Shown: piece after piece, positions 10,778 through 22,831 of the stretch
How the letters are laid out: each line of letters starts with the position of its first letter
How positions within the stretch are numbered: the stretch's first letter is position 1
Assembly (NCBI GenBank): GCA_032209605.1
Contig: JASFXZ010000028.1
Span: 8,690,941-8,754,940 of the forward strand
DNA length: 64,000 nucleotides
Direction of reading: 5' to 3'
Source: Mactromeris polynyma
Taxonomy: Eukaryota > Mollusca > Bivalvia > Venerida > Mactridae
Position numbers and translations under genes: made by a program
The notes under the pieces: generated by a model
The model's input: the letters and a program-made list of their open reading frames with translations, nothing else
The model's database searches: none
What the model was told of the DNA's origin: nothing

Positions 10778-13700
10778 TGTAGCAAAATGTTGCGATTACA
10801 GGGCAAAATGTTGTGATTACAGGGCAAAATGTAGCAAAATGTTGCGATTACAGGGCAAAATATAGCAAAATGTTGCGATTAAAGGGCAAAATGTTGCGAT
10901 TAGAGGGCAAAATGTAGCAAAATGTTGCGATTACAGGGCAAAATATAGCAAAATGTTGCGATTAAAGGGCAAAATGTAGAAAAATGTTGCGATTACAGGG
11001 CAAAATATAGCAAAATGTTGCGATTAAAGGGCAAAATGTTGCGATTAGAGGGCAAAATGTAGCAAAATGTTGCGATTACAGGGCAAAATATAGCAAAATG
11101 TTGCGATTACAGGGGCAAAATGTTGCGATTAGAGGGCAAAATGTAGCAAAATGTTGCGATTACAGGGCAAAATATAGCAAAATGTTGCGATTAGAGGGCA
11201 AAATGTAGCAAAATGTTGCGATTACAGGGCAAAATGTAGAAAAATGTTGCGATTACAGGGCAAAATATAGCAAAATGTTGCGATTAAAGGGCAAAATGTT
11301 GCGATTACAGGGCAAAATGTAGCAAAATGTTGCGATTACAGGGCAAAATATAGCAAAATGTTGCGATTAAAGGGCAAAATGTAGAAAAATGTTGCGATTA
11401 CAGGGCAAAATGTTGTGATTACAGGGCAAAATGTAGCAAAATGTTGCGATTAAAGGGCAAAATGTAGCAAAATGTTGCGATTAAAGGGCAAAATGTAGCA
11501 AAATGTTGTGATTACAGGGCAAAATGTAGCAAAATGTTGCGATTAAAGGGCAAAATGTAGCAAAATGTTGCGATTAAAGGGCAAAATGTTGTGATTACAG
11601 GGCAAAATGTAGCAAAATGTTGCGATTAAAGGGCAAAATGTAGAAAAATGTTGTGACTAGAGGGCAAAATGTAGAAAAATGTTGCGATTACAGGGCAAAA
11701 TGTTGTGATTACAGGGCAAAATGTAGCAAAATGTTGCGATTAAAGGGCAAAATGTAGCAAAATGTTGCGATTAAAGGGCAAAATGTAGCAAAATGTTGCG
11801 ATTAAAGGGCAAAATGTTGCGATTAAAGGGCAAAATGTTGCGATTAAAGGGCAAAATGTAGCAAAATGTTGCGATTAAAGGGCAAAATGTAGCAAAATGT
11901 TGCGATTAAAGGGCAAAATGTAGAAAAATGTTGTGACTAGAGGGCAAAATGTAGAAAAATGTTGCGATTACAGGGCAAAATGTTGTGATTACAGGGCAAA
12001 ATGTAGCAAAATGTTGCGATTACAGGGCAAAATATAGCAAAATGTTGCGATTAAAGGGCAAAATGTAGCAAAATGTTGCGATTAAAGGGCAAAATGTAGC
12101 AAAATGTTGTGATTACAGGGCAAAATGTAGCAAAATGTTGTGATTACAGGGCAAAATATAGCAAAATGTTGCGATTACAGGGCAAAATGTAGCAAAATGT
12201 TGCGATTAAAGGGCAAAATGTAGCAAAATGTTGCGATTACAGGGCAAAATATAGCAAAATGTTGCGATTAAAGGGCAAAATGTAGCAAAATGTTGCGATT
12301 AAAGGGCAAAATGTAGCAAAATGTTGTGATTACAGGGCAAAATGTAGCAAAATGTTGCGATTACAGGGCAAAATGTAGCAAAATGTTGCGATTACAGGGC
12401 AAAATATAGCAAAATGTTGCGATTAAAGGGCAAAATGTAGCAAAATGTTGCGATTAAAGGGCAAAATGTAGCAAAATGTTGTGATTACAGGGCAAAATGT
12501 AGCAAAATGTTGTGATTACAGGGCAAAATATAGCAAAATGTTGCGATTAAAGGGCAAAATGTTGTGATTACAGGGCAAAATGTAGCAAAATGTTGCGATT
12601 AAAGGGCAAAATGTAGCAAAATGTTGCGATTAAAGGGCAAAATGTAGCAAAATGGTGTGATTACAGGGCAAAATGTAGAAAAATGTTGCGATTAAAGGGC
12701 AAAATGTAGCAAAATGTTGCGATTAAAGGGCAAAATGTTGTGATTACAGGGCAAAATGTAGCAAAATGTTGCGATTAAAGGGCAAAATGTAGAAAAATGT
12801 TGTGACTAGAGGGCAAAATGTAGAAAAATGTTGTGACTAGAGGGCAAAATGTAGAAAAATGTTGCGACTAGAGGGCAAAATGTAGCAAAATGTTGCGACT
12901 AGAGGGGAAATGTAGTAAAATGTTGCGATTACAGGGCAAAATGTAGCAAAATGTTGCGATTAAAGGGCAAAATGTTGTGATTACAGGGCAAAATGTAGAA
13001 AAATGTTGCGATTAAAGGGCAAAATGTAGCAAAATGTTGCGATTAAAGGGCAAAATGTTGTGATTACAGGGCAAAATGTAGCAAAATGTTGCGATTAAAG
13101 GGCAAAATGTAGAAAAATGTTGTGACTAGAGGGCAAAATGTAGAAAAATGTTGTGACTAGAGGGCAAAATGTAGAAAAATGTTGCGACTAGAGGGCAAAA
13201 TGTAGCAAAATGTTGAGACTAGAGGGGAAATGTAGTAAAATGTTGCGATTACAGGGCAAAATGTAGAAAAATGTTGCGATTACAGGGCAAAATGTAGCAA
13301 AATGTTGCGATTAAAGGGCAAAATGTAGCAAAATGTTGTGATTAAAGGGCAAAATGTAGAAAAATGTTGCGATTAAAGGGCGAAATGTAGCAAAATGTTG
13401 TGATTAAAGGGCAAAATGTAGAAAAATGTTGTGATTAAAGGGCAAAATGTAGCAAAATGTTGCGACTAGAGGGGAAATGTAGTAAAATGTTGCGATTACA
13501 GGGCAAAATGTAGCAAAATGTTGCGATTACAGGGCAAAATGTAGCAAAATGTTGTGATTAAAGGGCGAAATGTAGCAAAATGTTGTGATTAAAGGGCAAA
13601 ATGTAGAAAAATGTTGCGACTAGAGGGCAAAATGTAGCAAAATGTTGCGACTAGAGGGCAAAATGTAGCAAAATGTTGCGACTAGAGGGCAAAATGTAGC

Positions 13701-14435
13701 AAAATGTTGTGATTAAAGGGCAAAATGTAGCAAAATGTTGTGATTAAAGGGCAAAATGTAGAAAAATGTTGTGATTAAAGGGCAAAATGTAGAAAAATGT
13801 TGCGACTAGAGGGCAAAATGTAGCAAAATGTTGCGACTAGAGGGCAAAATGTAGCAAAATGTTGTGATTAAAGGGCAAAATGTAGCAAAATGTTGCGACT
13901 AGAGGGGAAATGTAGTAAAATGTTGCGATTACAGGGCAAAATGTAGAAAAATGTTGCAATTAAAGGGCAAAATGTAGCAAAATGTTGTGATTAAAGGGCG
14001 AAATGTAGCAAAATGTTGTGATTAAAGGGCAAAATGTAGAAAAATGTTGCGACTAGAGGGGAAATGTAGTAAAATGTTGCGATTACAGGGCAAAATGTAG
14101 AAAAATGTTGCGACTAGAGGGCAAAATGTAGCAAAATGTTGCGACTAGAGGGCAAAATGTAGCAAAATGTTGCGACTAGAGGGCAAAATGTAGCAAAATG
14201 TTGTGATTAAAGGGCAAAATGTAGCAAAATGTTGCGATTAAAGGGCAAAATGTAGCAAAATGTTGCGATTAAAGGGCAAAATGTTGCGATTAAATGGCAA
14301 AATGTAGCAAAATGTTTCGATTTAAGGGCAAACTGTAGCAAAATGTTGTGATTACAGGGCAAAATGTTGTGATAAGAGGGCAAAATGTAGAAAAATGTTG
14401 TGACTAGAGGGCAAAATGTTTCGACATCATGCACA
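10778..14435 (-). repeat. Satellite array B (31-bp and 21-bp units, inverted orientation)
   Basis: About 3.6 kb of GGGCAAAATGTAGCAAAATG followed by TTGCGATTACA, the reverse complement of the array A unit. It mixes full 31-bp units with 21-bp units that lack the ten bases TAGCAAAATG. Variants include TAGAAAAATG, TTGTGATT, GACTAGAG and a deletion form GAGGGGAAATGTAGTAAAATG, and several multi-unit blocks are repeated in order. Irregular satellite-derived sequence continues to about 14,700, including two copies of GCACATTTCAACAAAATTTA (from 14,430 and 14,637) and a G tract near 14,521. Confidence 0.95.
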
Positions 14436-14699
14436 TTTCAACAAAATTTATTTGATAAATGTTGGAATACTACATTTTGCACGCTAAATGGGATTAAACA
14501 TAGCAAATTACATCGATTAAGGGGGGGGGGGCAAAATGTAGAGAAATTTATCAAGTGCCTAAAATGCGTAATGTAGAAAAATGTTGCGAATTCAGGGCAA
14601 AATGTTGCGATTACAGGGCAAAATGTTGCCAATTTTTGCACATTTCAACAAAATTTAATATGATAAACGTTGAAATACTATGTTTTATGAGTACAAGTC

Positions 14700-16491
14700 A
14701 TCTTGTTTCAGAAATATGACGTCATACATATGACCGGTATCATTATTATTTTTTTGTCATTTTCGAGACTCGTTTAAAGACTGACCATTTAAAGTTTAGT
14801 ATGCGGAATGTTTGCTTAATATGGGTTATTCAACCTCAAAGTCCATAATGGCCCAAGAGATGAATAATAACACCAAAGAAAACAAGAATAACACACAAAA
14901 ATAAAGGGTTTGTCTCGTAAATGATGACTCGTAAATGATTGACAGTTTTGTTCTCAGCCCTGTTTGGACAAGAGAATAAGCGAACCTATACCAAAACATA
15001 GTGCATTCACATTATTTAACATCTAATGAATGTATTAAGTTGAGCATAGAATTACTGACATAAAAAGAGTTTATGCATTCCCATGTTTATTGAAAGACTC
15101 GTCAATGATTTGTTAAAAATTATGCCTGAAACTTAAAAATAATTTGTTTAAAATTTATAAGTGCCCTTCAATCACAGAAAAAACGACTGTTGTCATTGAA
15201 AAGCAGCATATATTGCAATAAAATATGCATTTAAAATACCCACCTACGTCTCAATATGTTGATCTTAGATTGGATTTTATAGCTGGACTCGTAAATGATT
15301 TGGATTCTGATGACACAAAGACATCAGGAATTTCGACCGTACAAATAATTTTTCTTAACCCTTTATGACAAAGAAAATATGAATAGCTTCGTCAACCATA
15401 CATTTTCACAACATTTGATCTTAACAATGCATCATTTCTGCTTAAAATCAATGGCAACATTCAGTTATTTATTCTGATGACAAGCATTTTAGTATACCCT
15501 GCGTTCATAAAAATGGCCAGTAGTGTATTTGTGTTCTTTTTTACTTCATACCACCGTATCAATATTTTTCCATACATATGAACAAGACGAAAAAAGAATA
15601 TTTATATGACTTTAAAAGCAAAAAGCACCTCCCTTGCTGCCAACATGCCCAATGACAGCATTTGTCACCCCTACGTGAGAATGCGTCAAATCTGCCATTT
15701 CCAATATTTTGCGAGCAGAAATATTTGCCAATCACCAACATGAGTACATGCATTGTTATATTGAATAGTCAAGTAAAAATATACTTGTCTTCTGTGAACG
15801 CGGAAATTTAAACAGTCGGATATTTTCACAACTTCCTTGAATTCACAGAATCTGCCAACATTCTCACATCATGAACTTCACCATATATACAGTACTTAAT
15901 TAATATATTTTAAATAAAACAATCAAGTAAATTAATATGTAATGGGAACTATACACTGTAAATCAAATGGGATTTGTAAAAAAAGAAACACAAAAAATAA
16001 AAAAATAACACTCTATTCTTAAAACAATTAATACAAAAATATAGATATTTTTCAAATTATCTAATTTATGTAACACCACATGTATTTTCACCAATCTTAT
16101 CATTATTTAATTAGGTTCATTTAATTTGATTATCATTGATAGCATTACATATAAATCTCAATTTTAATAATTTTATTACCTCCCTTTAGTTTTACAATTT
16201 AGTTTATTCTAACAACACAGCTATCAGAGGAAAGTAGAAAACACGTAACATCCCTTTAAACAAGTACTTACATACTGTAGTTAAACAATAAACACATACA
16301 ATTTATATCTTAGATATTATATAACAGTCATATTTTCTTGAAGTTTGATAACATCTTAAAATAAAACAAAACACATCATTACAAGTACAGTTTTTGTGTT
16401 GTTGTAAGAACTGAAAATAAGTTTTACTTATATTCTATCAATAATACATGTACACAGAATGGACAACTTTGTAATCTCACAATATGTTTGA
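14700..16491. other. AT-rich spacer and probable 3' flank of the TRIM-like gene
   Basis: No supported gene. ACTCGTAAATGATT recurs at 14,919-14,940 and 15,287-15,300, suggesting remnants of a dispersed repeat. The 64-codon minus frame at 15,559-15,753 has no recognisable motif. The part nearest 16,491 is likely 3' untranslated region of the minus-strand gene. Confidence 0.45.
16203..16208 (-). terminator. Candidate polyadenylation signal for the TRIM-like gene
   Basis: Minus-strand AATAAA about 285 bp past the stop codon. Other AATAAA-like hexamers occur in this AT-rich flank (for example near 16,172), so the choice is uncertain. Confidence 0.25.
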
Positions 16492-19231
16492 TTACTCTAG
16501 TTCATACATTTTCACTACATCACTTTTATACATGGTAACAAACATTATATTCAGACCCTGATGAAAACACACTGAGTGCGGATATTGTAATCCATCTCCT
16601 TGCTTCAAAACCACACCACGTTTCTTCCCATTCTCACTGAATTGTACCAAGTTATGTGAATAGTACCCAAATACAAACATGTTTCCTCTACCATCAACAC
16701 ATACACCATTTACATACTTCAAGTCAGTGTCTGTAATAGTGGACAAATAATTTCCCATCCCATCAAAACATACAAGTCCCTTGTACCCACCTCCAACAAA
16801 CATTCTGTCCCCACTTTCATTGAATGTAACATGTCTACTATTGTCGAACAACTGATTCCCAGCATTGTCTTGTGTAATTGTCTTCAGCCGGGTACCAGTC
16901 ATATCATAAACATAGAGTGAATCAACAAAATCTGTCACATAAAGCTGACCATCCTTGAAAGCAATACCATAACAATCATGAGACATTTTAATTTGTCTTG
17001 TAGGAGTCATCTTGTCATGAATGGAAACAAACTGGATCTTGTTGTCACTCTCACATGCAACAGCAACTTCATGTTTACTGATACAACATACACCACAAGC
17101 TATAGAATCTAAAGTACAATAGTCAACAACTGACATCTTCTGTATATCAAAACGTTTTAGTTTTTTATTGTTATAATCTGTGACAAGTAGTTGGTTATCA
17201 TGTGTCAGACAACATCCAGCGGAATTGCATTTCTTAGAATCATGAGAAAGTTTGATGGTAATATCTCTACTTGCTTTGATTTTGTAGACGTCGTGTTTCT
17301 GCTTTCTATGTTTCTGTACTTGACCAATACCTTGTAAAGCTTGGATATATTCCATCAATGATTGGTCTGGAATGAATGATATCTCTACGTCTGTATTATG
17401 TTGTAATTCTTGCTTCATTTTCTCACCGTCTGCTTCTTTTATTTTTTCTTGGGCAATTTTCGTACAAACAAAACGTTGGGCTCTATTTCCTTCTGATTTA
17501 TTTAACTTGTCGTCTGTCGTCTGAAAATCTTTACAGATGATATCAGCACTTTGCTTGGCTTGTAGAATTTTTGTTTCTAGTTGTTTGTATACAACTTCTA
17601 TTTCTTTGCGTGATGACTCGGCAATTTTACTCAAAATGGCTTCCAATGCTTTTTGGAATGTACTGACTTGACCTAAAGCTGCGTTCTTTGATTTCTTCAA
17701 AGTCTGAAGTTGGAAATTTGTAGATTTACTTGCAGTTTCCATGGATACCATCATATCTTTCAGAAGACTGTGCGTCTGTTTGCAGTCAGACAACTTAAAT
17801 ATGGCGTCAATCATGTCTGGTATAGAATGGATGTGACTGTCTTGACAAGATCTGAAATGGAATGATTCATAATTACATTCTGGAATTATTATAGAAAACA
17901 CATTTAAAACATAGCTAGGACGTTGTGACAATGTTCATATGTAGCCTATTGATTTAAATTTGTGTTAAACAATTTAAAATTGATCACCGACATACTTAGT
18001 ATGTAGATCTATTGCTCGATTATTTACGTTTTTGGTTCATTACTCATCATGAATGATAAAAAACACATAAATTCTGTCCGTTGAATAAATTATTGTAAAA
18101 TTTAAAAAAAGGAAATGATTAAATAAATTTAATAAAATGAGAATGTACACTACTAATATTTTGGACTAGGGCCATATAAGTATTTAAGGGATTGTGGGTT
18201 CGAGCGCAGTTTTTTGTGTTGAAGAGGTCGAGTGACTTCAGGTAATTCCGACACTTTAAGAGAAATAAATCTGTATTGATTTCAAGGGCGGATTCAGGGG
18301 GGGGCGGAAGGGGCGTACGCCCCCCCTAAAATCGTCCGTGCATACGTAATTTTATTTTGTTCTGAATGAGAAAAGGACTAAATGTGTATTTTTTTCGCTC
18401 GCTATCCTTTTTCAATACAAAATAAAGTATTTCTGAATCCTCAGAATGCACCAGATGGATCCATTATTTTCAAAATTTTCCGGGGGAGCATGCCCCCGGA
18501 CCCCCCTAGACCACTTTACGCCCCCCCTAACCCAAAATCCTGGATCCGCGCCTGGATTTACCCATCCGTTATGTTATACAGTAGATGTCGGAATTACCTG
18601 AACACACCATTTACTCATATTTCCGTATAGATCTAATTATAATTCTGTAGTGGTGTGGGGAGACGGCCGCCCGGTTAGCTAAGTAGGTAGAGCGCCATTT
18701 AGTGTGTATGGTGCCTTGGGTTCGAGCCCCGGATCTTGCATACTTTTTCCACTCAATTAACTTCGTGATGGCAGCGGTGTTAGATGGCCCAAGATGGTTG
18801 AGCCTCAAATGCGGGAAGGAGGAATGAGTGCAATGGTGGGGTAATTATATTTCTAACGTAAAGTTAATATTAATGTAAATAAAGCATTACTTGTGATGTT
18901 TAAAGAAGCAAGTAGAACAGCCAACAACATCATGACCTTCACAGTACATGTCCACTACTTTGCCTCTATGTAAGCTACATTTTTCTGTTGGAATTTCCAA
19001 CAAACTTGAACGCTGACTGCTCGCTTGGTTTCCGGTGACATCCATCAGATTGTGGTTTCTCAGTGGAGGGAAGCTCTTGTGTACGTCGATACATGACTGA
19101 CAACAATACCCACTGCATTCTACACAATATTTCACAGCCTCTACTGTCTTGTTGTCTATTGCACAAGCTGTACACACAAAGTCAAATGCCTCATCCGACA
19201 TTTGCAGCAGAGAACGTCCTCCAGTCGCCAT
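16492..19231 (-). CDS. TRIM-like protein: two B-boxes, coiled coil, NHL-type propeller (no RING)
   Basis: Two exons, 19,231-18,891 and 17,851-16,492, join at GTAATG (donor 18,890) and TTTCAG (acceptor ending 17,852). The split Lys codon restores one 566-codon frame. The longer frame upstream of 17,851 is intron. The ATG has A at -3 and G at +4. A first B-box spans about residues 20-60 (Cys20, Cys23, Cys36, Cys39, Cys44/47, His51, His60). A second spans about 85-120 (Cys85, His88, Cys97, Cys105, Cys108, His112/113, His120) and crosses the splice junction. Residues about 140-290 are Lys/Glu/Gln-rich and helical, like a coiled coil. About 305-566 hold repeated blade-like motifs (LLVTDYNNKKLKRFD, MFVGGGYKGLVCFD) as in NHL propellers. 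There is no RING in front of the B-boxes, so ubiquitin-ligase activity cannot be assumed; such RING-less proteins are common in molluscs. Its partners are unknown. Confidence 0.85.
18237..18602. mobile_element. Outer MITE in the TRIM-like intron, disrupted by another element
   Basis: A 17-bp perfect terminal inverted repeat, TTCAGGTAATTCCGACA at 18,237-18,253 and its reverse complement at 18,586-18,602, encloses a second palindromic element at 18,283-18,556. This reads as a nested insertion in the intron between the two exons. Confidence 0.65.
18283..18556. mobile_element. Inner palindromic MITE with G- and C-rich tracts
   Basis: The left end AAGGGCGGATTCAGGGGGGG and the right end, ending CCTGGATCCGCGCCTGG, are imperfect inverted repeats. 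Internal GGGGCGTACGCCCCCCC and CCGGGGGAGCATGCCCCCGG are strongly palindromic. Ends of the GGCGGATCCAGG type are known from many marine invertebrate dispersed repeats; the superfamily is not assigned. Confidence 0.6.
18668..18830 (+). mobile_element. tRNA-like SINE
   Basis: The A box TTAGCTAAGTAGGTAGAGCG and the B box GGGTTCGAGCCCC are well formed, but the acceptor stem does not pair. A non-tRNA body follows. It lies in the intron of the TRIM-like gene. Confidence 0.55.
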
Positions 19232-19443
19232 TTTCTATGTTTGACCTTTGATTTCGGAAACATACGGTAGCCAGTCAGCTAACCGTCAATAGCTACAAAC
19301 AATAACTACCTCCCTTACGCCATTGGTATAACGAATTGAGGTCCGTATAGAGGTTCAATCAAGTAGAAAGCTAGTATCGATAAATTAACGTCAGGTAATG
19401 CAACAAAAAGCTATGTTCACCCAAAATACAGATAAACTCGAGT

Positions 19444-19755
19444 AAACACTCTTTGTTAGATGTTATTTTAACCAATAATAAGTCATCTGTAAACAGAACA
19501 TTTTTCAAGCGGCATCAATGATGTTCATAATGTTGTAGGTTGTCAACTAAAAAAAGGAAATCCTGGTAAAAAGAAAACTTTGTATTCCTATCGCAGTTTT
19601 AAACATTTTAATGTTGAAAGTTTTAATGCTGATATGGAATACTTTGGAACTCTTTGCCCCAACATTTACGCGATGAGGGAAACTTCAATCAGTTCCAGAG
19701 TCTGGTAGCGTCATGGGATGGAATGAGTTGTACCAGCAGATTTTGTTCTGATTAG
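19444..19755 (+). pseudogene. LINE relic: endonuclease-RT linker joined to RT C-terminus
   Basis: Three short stretches in plus-strand frames resemble parts of a non-LTR retrotransposon polyprotein in their normal order: LLDVILTNNKSSVNRT (end of the endonuclease domain), SYRSFKHFNVESFNADM (linker before the reverse transcriptase) and WNSLPQHLRDEGNFNQF (near the C-terminus). Stops and frame changes separate them. The reverse transcriptase itself is missing, so the copy is internally deleted and dead. It marks the left end of a block absent from duplication copy A. Confidence 0.6.
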
Positions 19756-20984
19756 AAATGCTACGATAACGTTACGTGTTTGTTTTATAATTGACGTATC
19801 TTTTTATGTTTTATGTTTTGATTAGATAAGTGAATTGTATCAATTTTAGTATTTGCATCGGTGTGATCTGAGTACATGTATTATGACTATTTTAAGTTAA
19901 TTAAAATAATTAACCTTTTATTAATTGAATTATTTATTTGTGTATTTAAGGTACATGTATATACAATAACGCAGCTATGACTGCAAGCATTTTTAAACTA
20001 AGAATTCTTATAATCATATACAATATGTCTTTCATTCATTTTATTAACTTAATATAACATGTATTTATTTAATAATTTAGGTAACTAAAATTGTATGCAT
20101 GTTTGTTATGTTGTTATAAATGTCGGTATATAGCCATACATGGCTAATGTTATTTATTGATGTAATTATCCGACAATATAAAGTAGCAATATGAGGTTTG
20201 GCCAGGATTCCAGGCTAAATTTTGACTTGACCATTCGGAAATCCTCGGCCAACTACGTCAAGTGTCTCGGATGTACGTTAGGCACTACTTTCGGAAATAC
20301 CATTCGAATGTCATGAAAACAAGATGGCGGCATGAACGCTGGAGTGCTGATGAATGTAATATTTAGGCTATATGAAAACTGAAATATGTGAGTTTTCCGT
20401 ACCACTTCGTTACTCGGATAACACCCTCTAGTGTCAATCTCCTACACAGTGATCTCCCCTTATAGTTATCGGAAATACCCGAGAGCTGTCGAGAATGTGA
20501 CTTGACTTGACCTGAGACCTCCAAAAGTCCACCTGTTACAAGTAGAACCAACACACCATCCTGGTAGGGTCATGCTAAACACCACAAAGTCAAGCAAAGG
20601 CAGACCAAGTGTAGCAAAGTCAAGCGAAGTCTAGCAAAGTTTAGCAATGGCAGGCAAAGTCTATCAAATTCAGGCTAATCTTCAACAAAGTCAGTTTAAG
20701 AATACTTATAAGTAATATTTAATTGTTAAAACATATTTTCATTGTAATTACAGCTATAAAAACATATATCTTTGTGCTGGATGTCAAATGCACTGAACAA
20801 ATAACCTGTAAAAACACAGTCAATAAACCCTTCATGATGAAGCCAAACCCTAATTAGGCGTGAAAAACTGACTGATTTTTTTGTATTTGCGTTTGTTTAT
20901 CGTCGCCACCGGTTTCCCAAATGGGCGACGCCTCCGGAAGAATATTGGTCCTTTTTTAATGTTTAAGGATAGTACATGAGACGG

Positions 20985-21165
20985 AAGATGCCCCAGTTCC
21001 AGAAGCACCCCTGGTTCTTTTACGTGCCCGATTTGAAGCATCGTACACAGGAACTCGGGTTTTCAAAGTTTCGTCCGAAAGACTGTTAGTGTTGTCAGTT
21101 ATGAAGCGGGGGATCGAACCCCGTCTCATGTACACGTGCTCATTTGTTCTTATTCGGTAACAATG
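20985..21165 (-). mobile_element. SINE-like repeat with B box (minus strand)
   Basis: On the minus strand a B-box-like GGGGTTCGATCCCC is followed by a body with CGGACGAAACTTTGAAAACC and GGTGCTTCTGGAACTGGGGC. The same sequence in copy A (about 780-960) has lost roughly 60 bp of the tRNA-like part and has a mutated B box. It was therefore present before the duplication. Confidence 0.5.
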
Positions 21166-21899
21166 TCTCATAAGGAGCTATGCAGGAGGCAAATCGTCTT
21201 AATATCATCGGACACATTCAACGCCATGTACAAGTTTGATCCCTATACTTGGGGCCTCCCTATAATTGTGTTGTAGTTAAATTTGAAATTGTTGAACTAA
21301 TTGTTGTCACAGATACTCACGAATATTCCCTGTCTAAAGAGGGTTACATTGCCTCTGAAGGGAGCTATGGATTTTGCTTTTTCGCCCTATACTATCAAGT
21401 ATTTTCCTTCAAAGATGGGTGTAAGTTCGATCCTCCGTACCGGTCTCCTCACGTTGGCATGGTAGTTCTATTCGGTTTGGTTGGACTGATCAGTGTCTCA
21501 AATATTCATGCGTACCTTGTGTGGTCACATATCCTCTGTACTGAAATATGCTGCCTACATATTTTCCTATTTAATGAAGCATATATTCGTTGCCGATGTG
21601 ATGAGAATTGCGATAAAAATCTTCAATTTGTTTTCATACCATAACAGTAAAGCGTTACTCATGTTAGCAGCATTATTATGGGAATTGTATCAATTATCAA
21701 TTAAGTTTATCTAAAATTACGTAGTATCATCCACTCGGGCCTCCTGTCCTTATGTTATTGACGGCTAGACAGTCAAGGGAAGTTACTCTACATTATGGAG
21801 CACAATCGCAACATCTCGGCAATTTCCGTAACAGGCAATAACGTAAGAGAATGACAATGAAACGACTGATATAAACATTTTATGCGGTCCGTATATCGA

Positions 21900-22732
21900 T
21901 TCAAAGTAACTGAACGCTAAACATTACATAAACTTTACTACAAAACGTCAAATAAAGTTTGATAAAGAAAATCACAAATCTATTCAATGTGAAGAACATT
22001 AACCGATTTTGATTAACGGATTCATTCCCTCATCAAACACTGTTTGCGGCTCATGAGCGTCGAAACTGGTTACTCGAGGATTTATTACCATGAGGGCGGG
22101 GCCTTTAATGGAATCACGAAATGTTTGAGACTATGATAGGAGCATCTATTTATAACTGAATCTATTTTTTTATTTAAGGGTTAAACTGCAGTAAATATTA
22201 CACGTTACTTTTTGTATTTTTATGATTTAGAAATAAAATATTTTTAATGCATTTGTATTGTCGAATAAATGTCTTTTACAAAGTTAAAACGATATGTTTA
22301 TGATAAATACTTGCTGATCCCCGAAAATAGGACGATTCTTCATAAACAGCATGTGTGTGAGGTGTCGAAGATAAAAATAATAATAATTAATTATAAAAAT
22401 CTTCATTTTCACTTTACTTAAATCAATATTAACACATTGGTACTTGTAACGTGGATATTTATGCAAGTTACGGTGTTTAAAAGGAAATACACGCCAATGA
22501 TAGTATGAAAATGGACTATTCCAAAACATTTTCTTGCCATTACGCTATTCCAAAACATTGTGCACCAGTTTTGCGGCGCCCTTGGATGTTTTGCATCAAT
22601 GCATTTCTTGTTCATTATTGGCATTATTGGCATACTCTCTGATAATGTAGATCTATTTGTGTTGATGTTTTGACCACATAAACTATATAATTATTATTTT
22701 TGTTGGTTTTTTTTCTGGGAAAAAATAGCAAA
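21900..22732. other. Copy-B-specific AT-rich block, no gene seen
   Basis: Absent from duplication copy A, where the flanks join directly at about 1,378-1,380. Only short frames without motifs are present, and no inverted repeat or target duplication was recognised at its ends. Confidence 0.45.
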
Positions 22733-22831
22733 AATGAGCATAGCATGGCTTCAAGCTCGTGTACATATGACATTTTTAAATTGAACGAAATGTAAGGTAA
22801 GAAAGACAACTCAATAAAGAACTCGGTAATA

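Noticed and set aside
10778..14435. CRISPR-like regular repeats
   Set aside because: Units are contiguous with no unique spacers, there are no cas genes, and the locus is eukaryotic.
17852..17931. Start of the 479-codon frame as the true N-terminus of the TRIM-like protein
   Set aside because: The first 27 codons contain the TTTCAG acceptor. Splicing to 18,891-19,231 restores the second B-box, so this part is intron.
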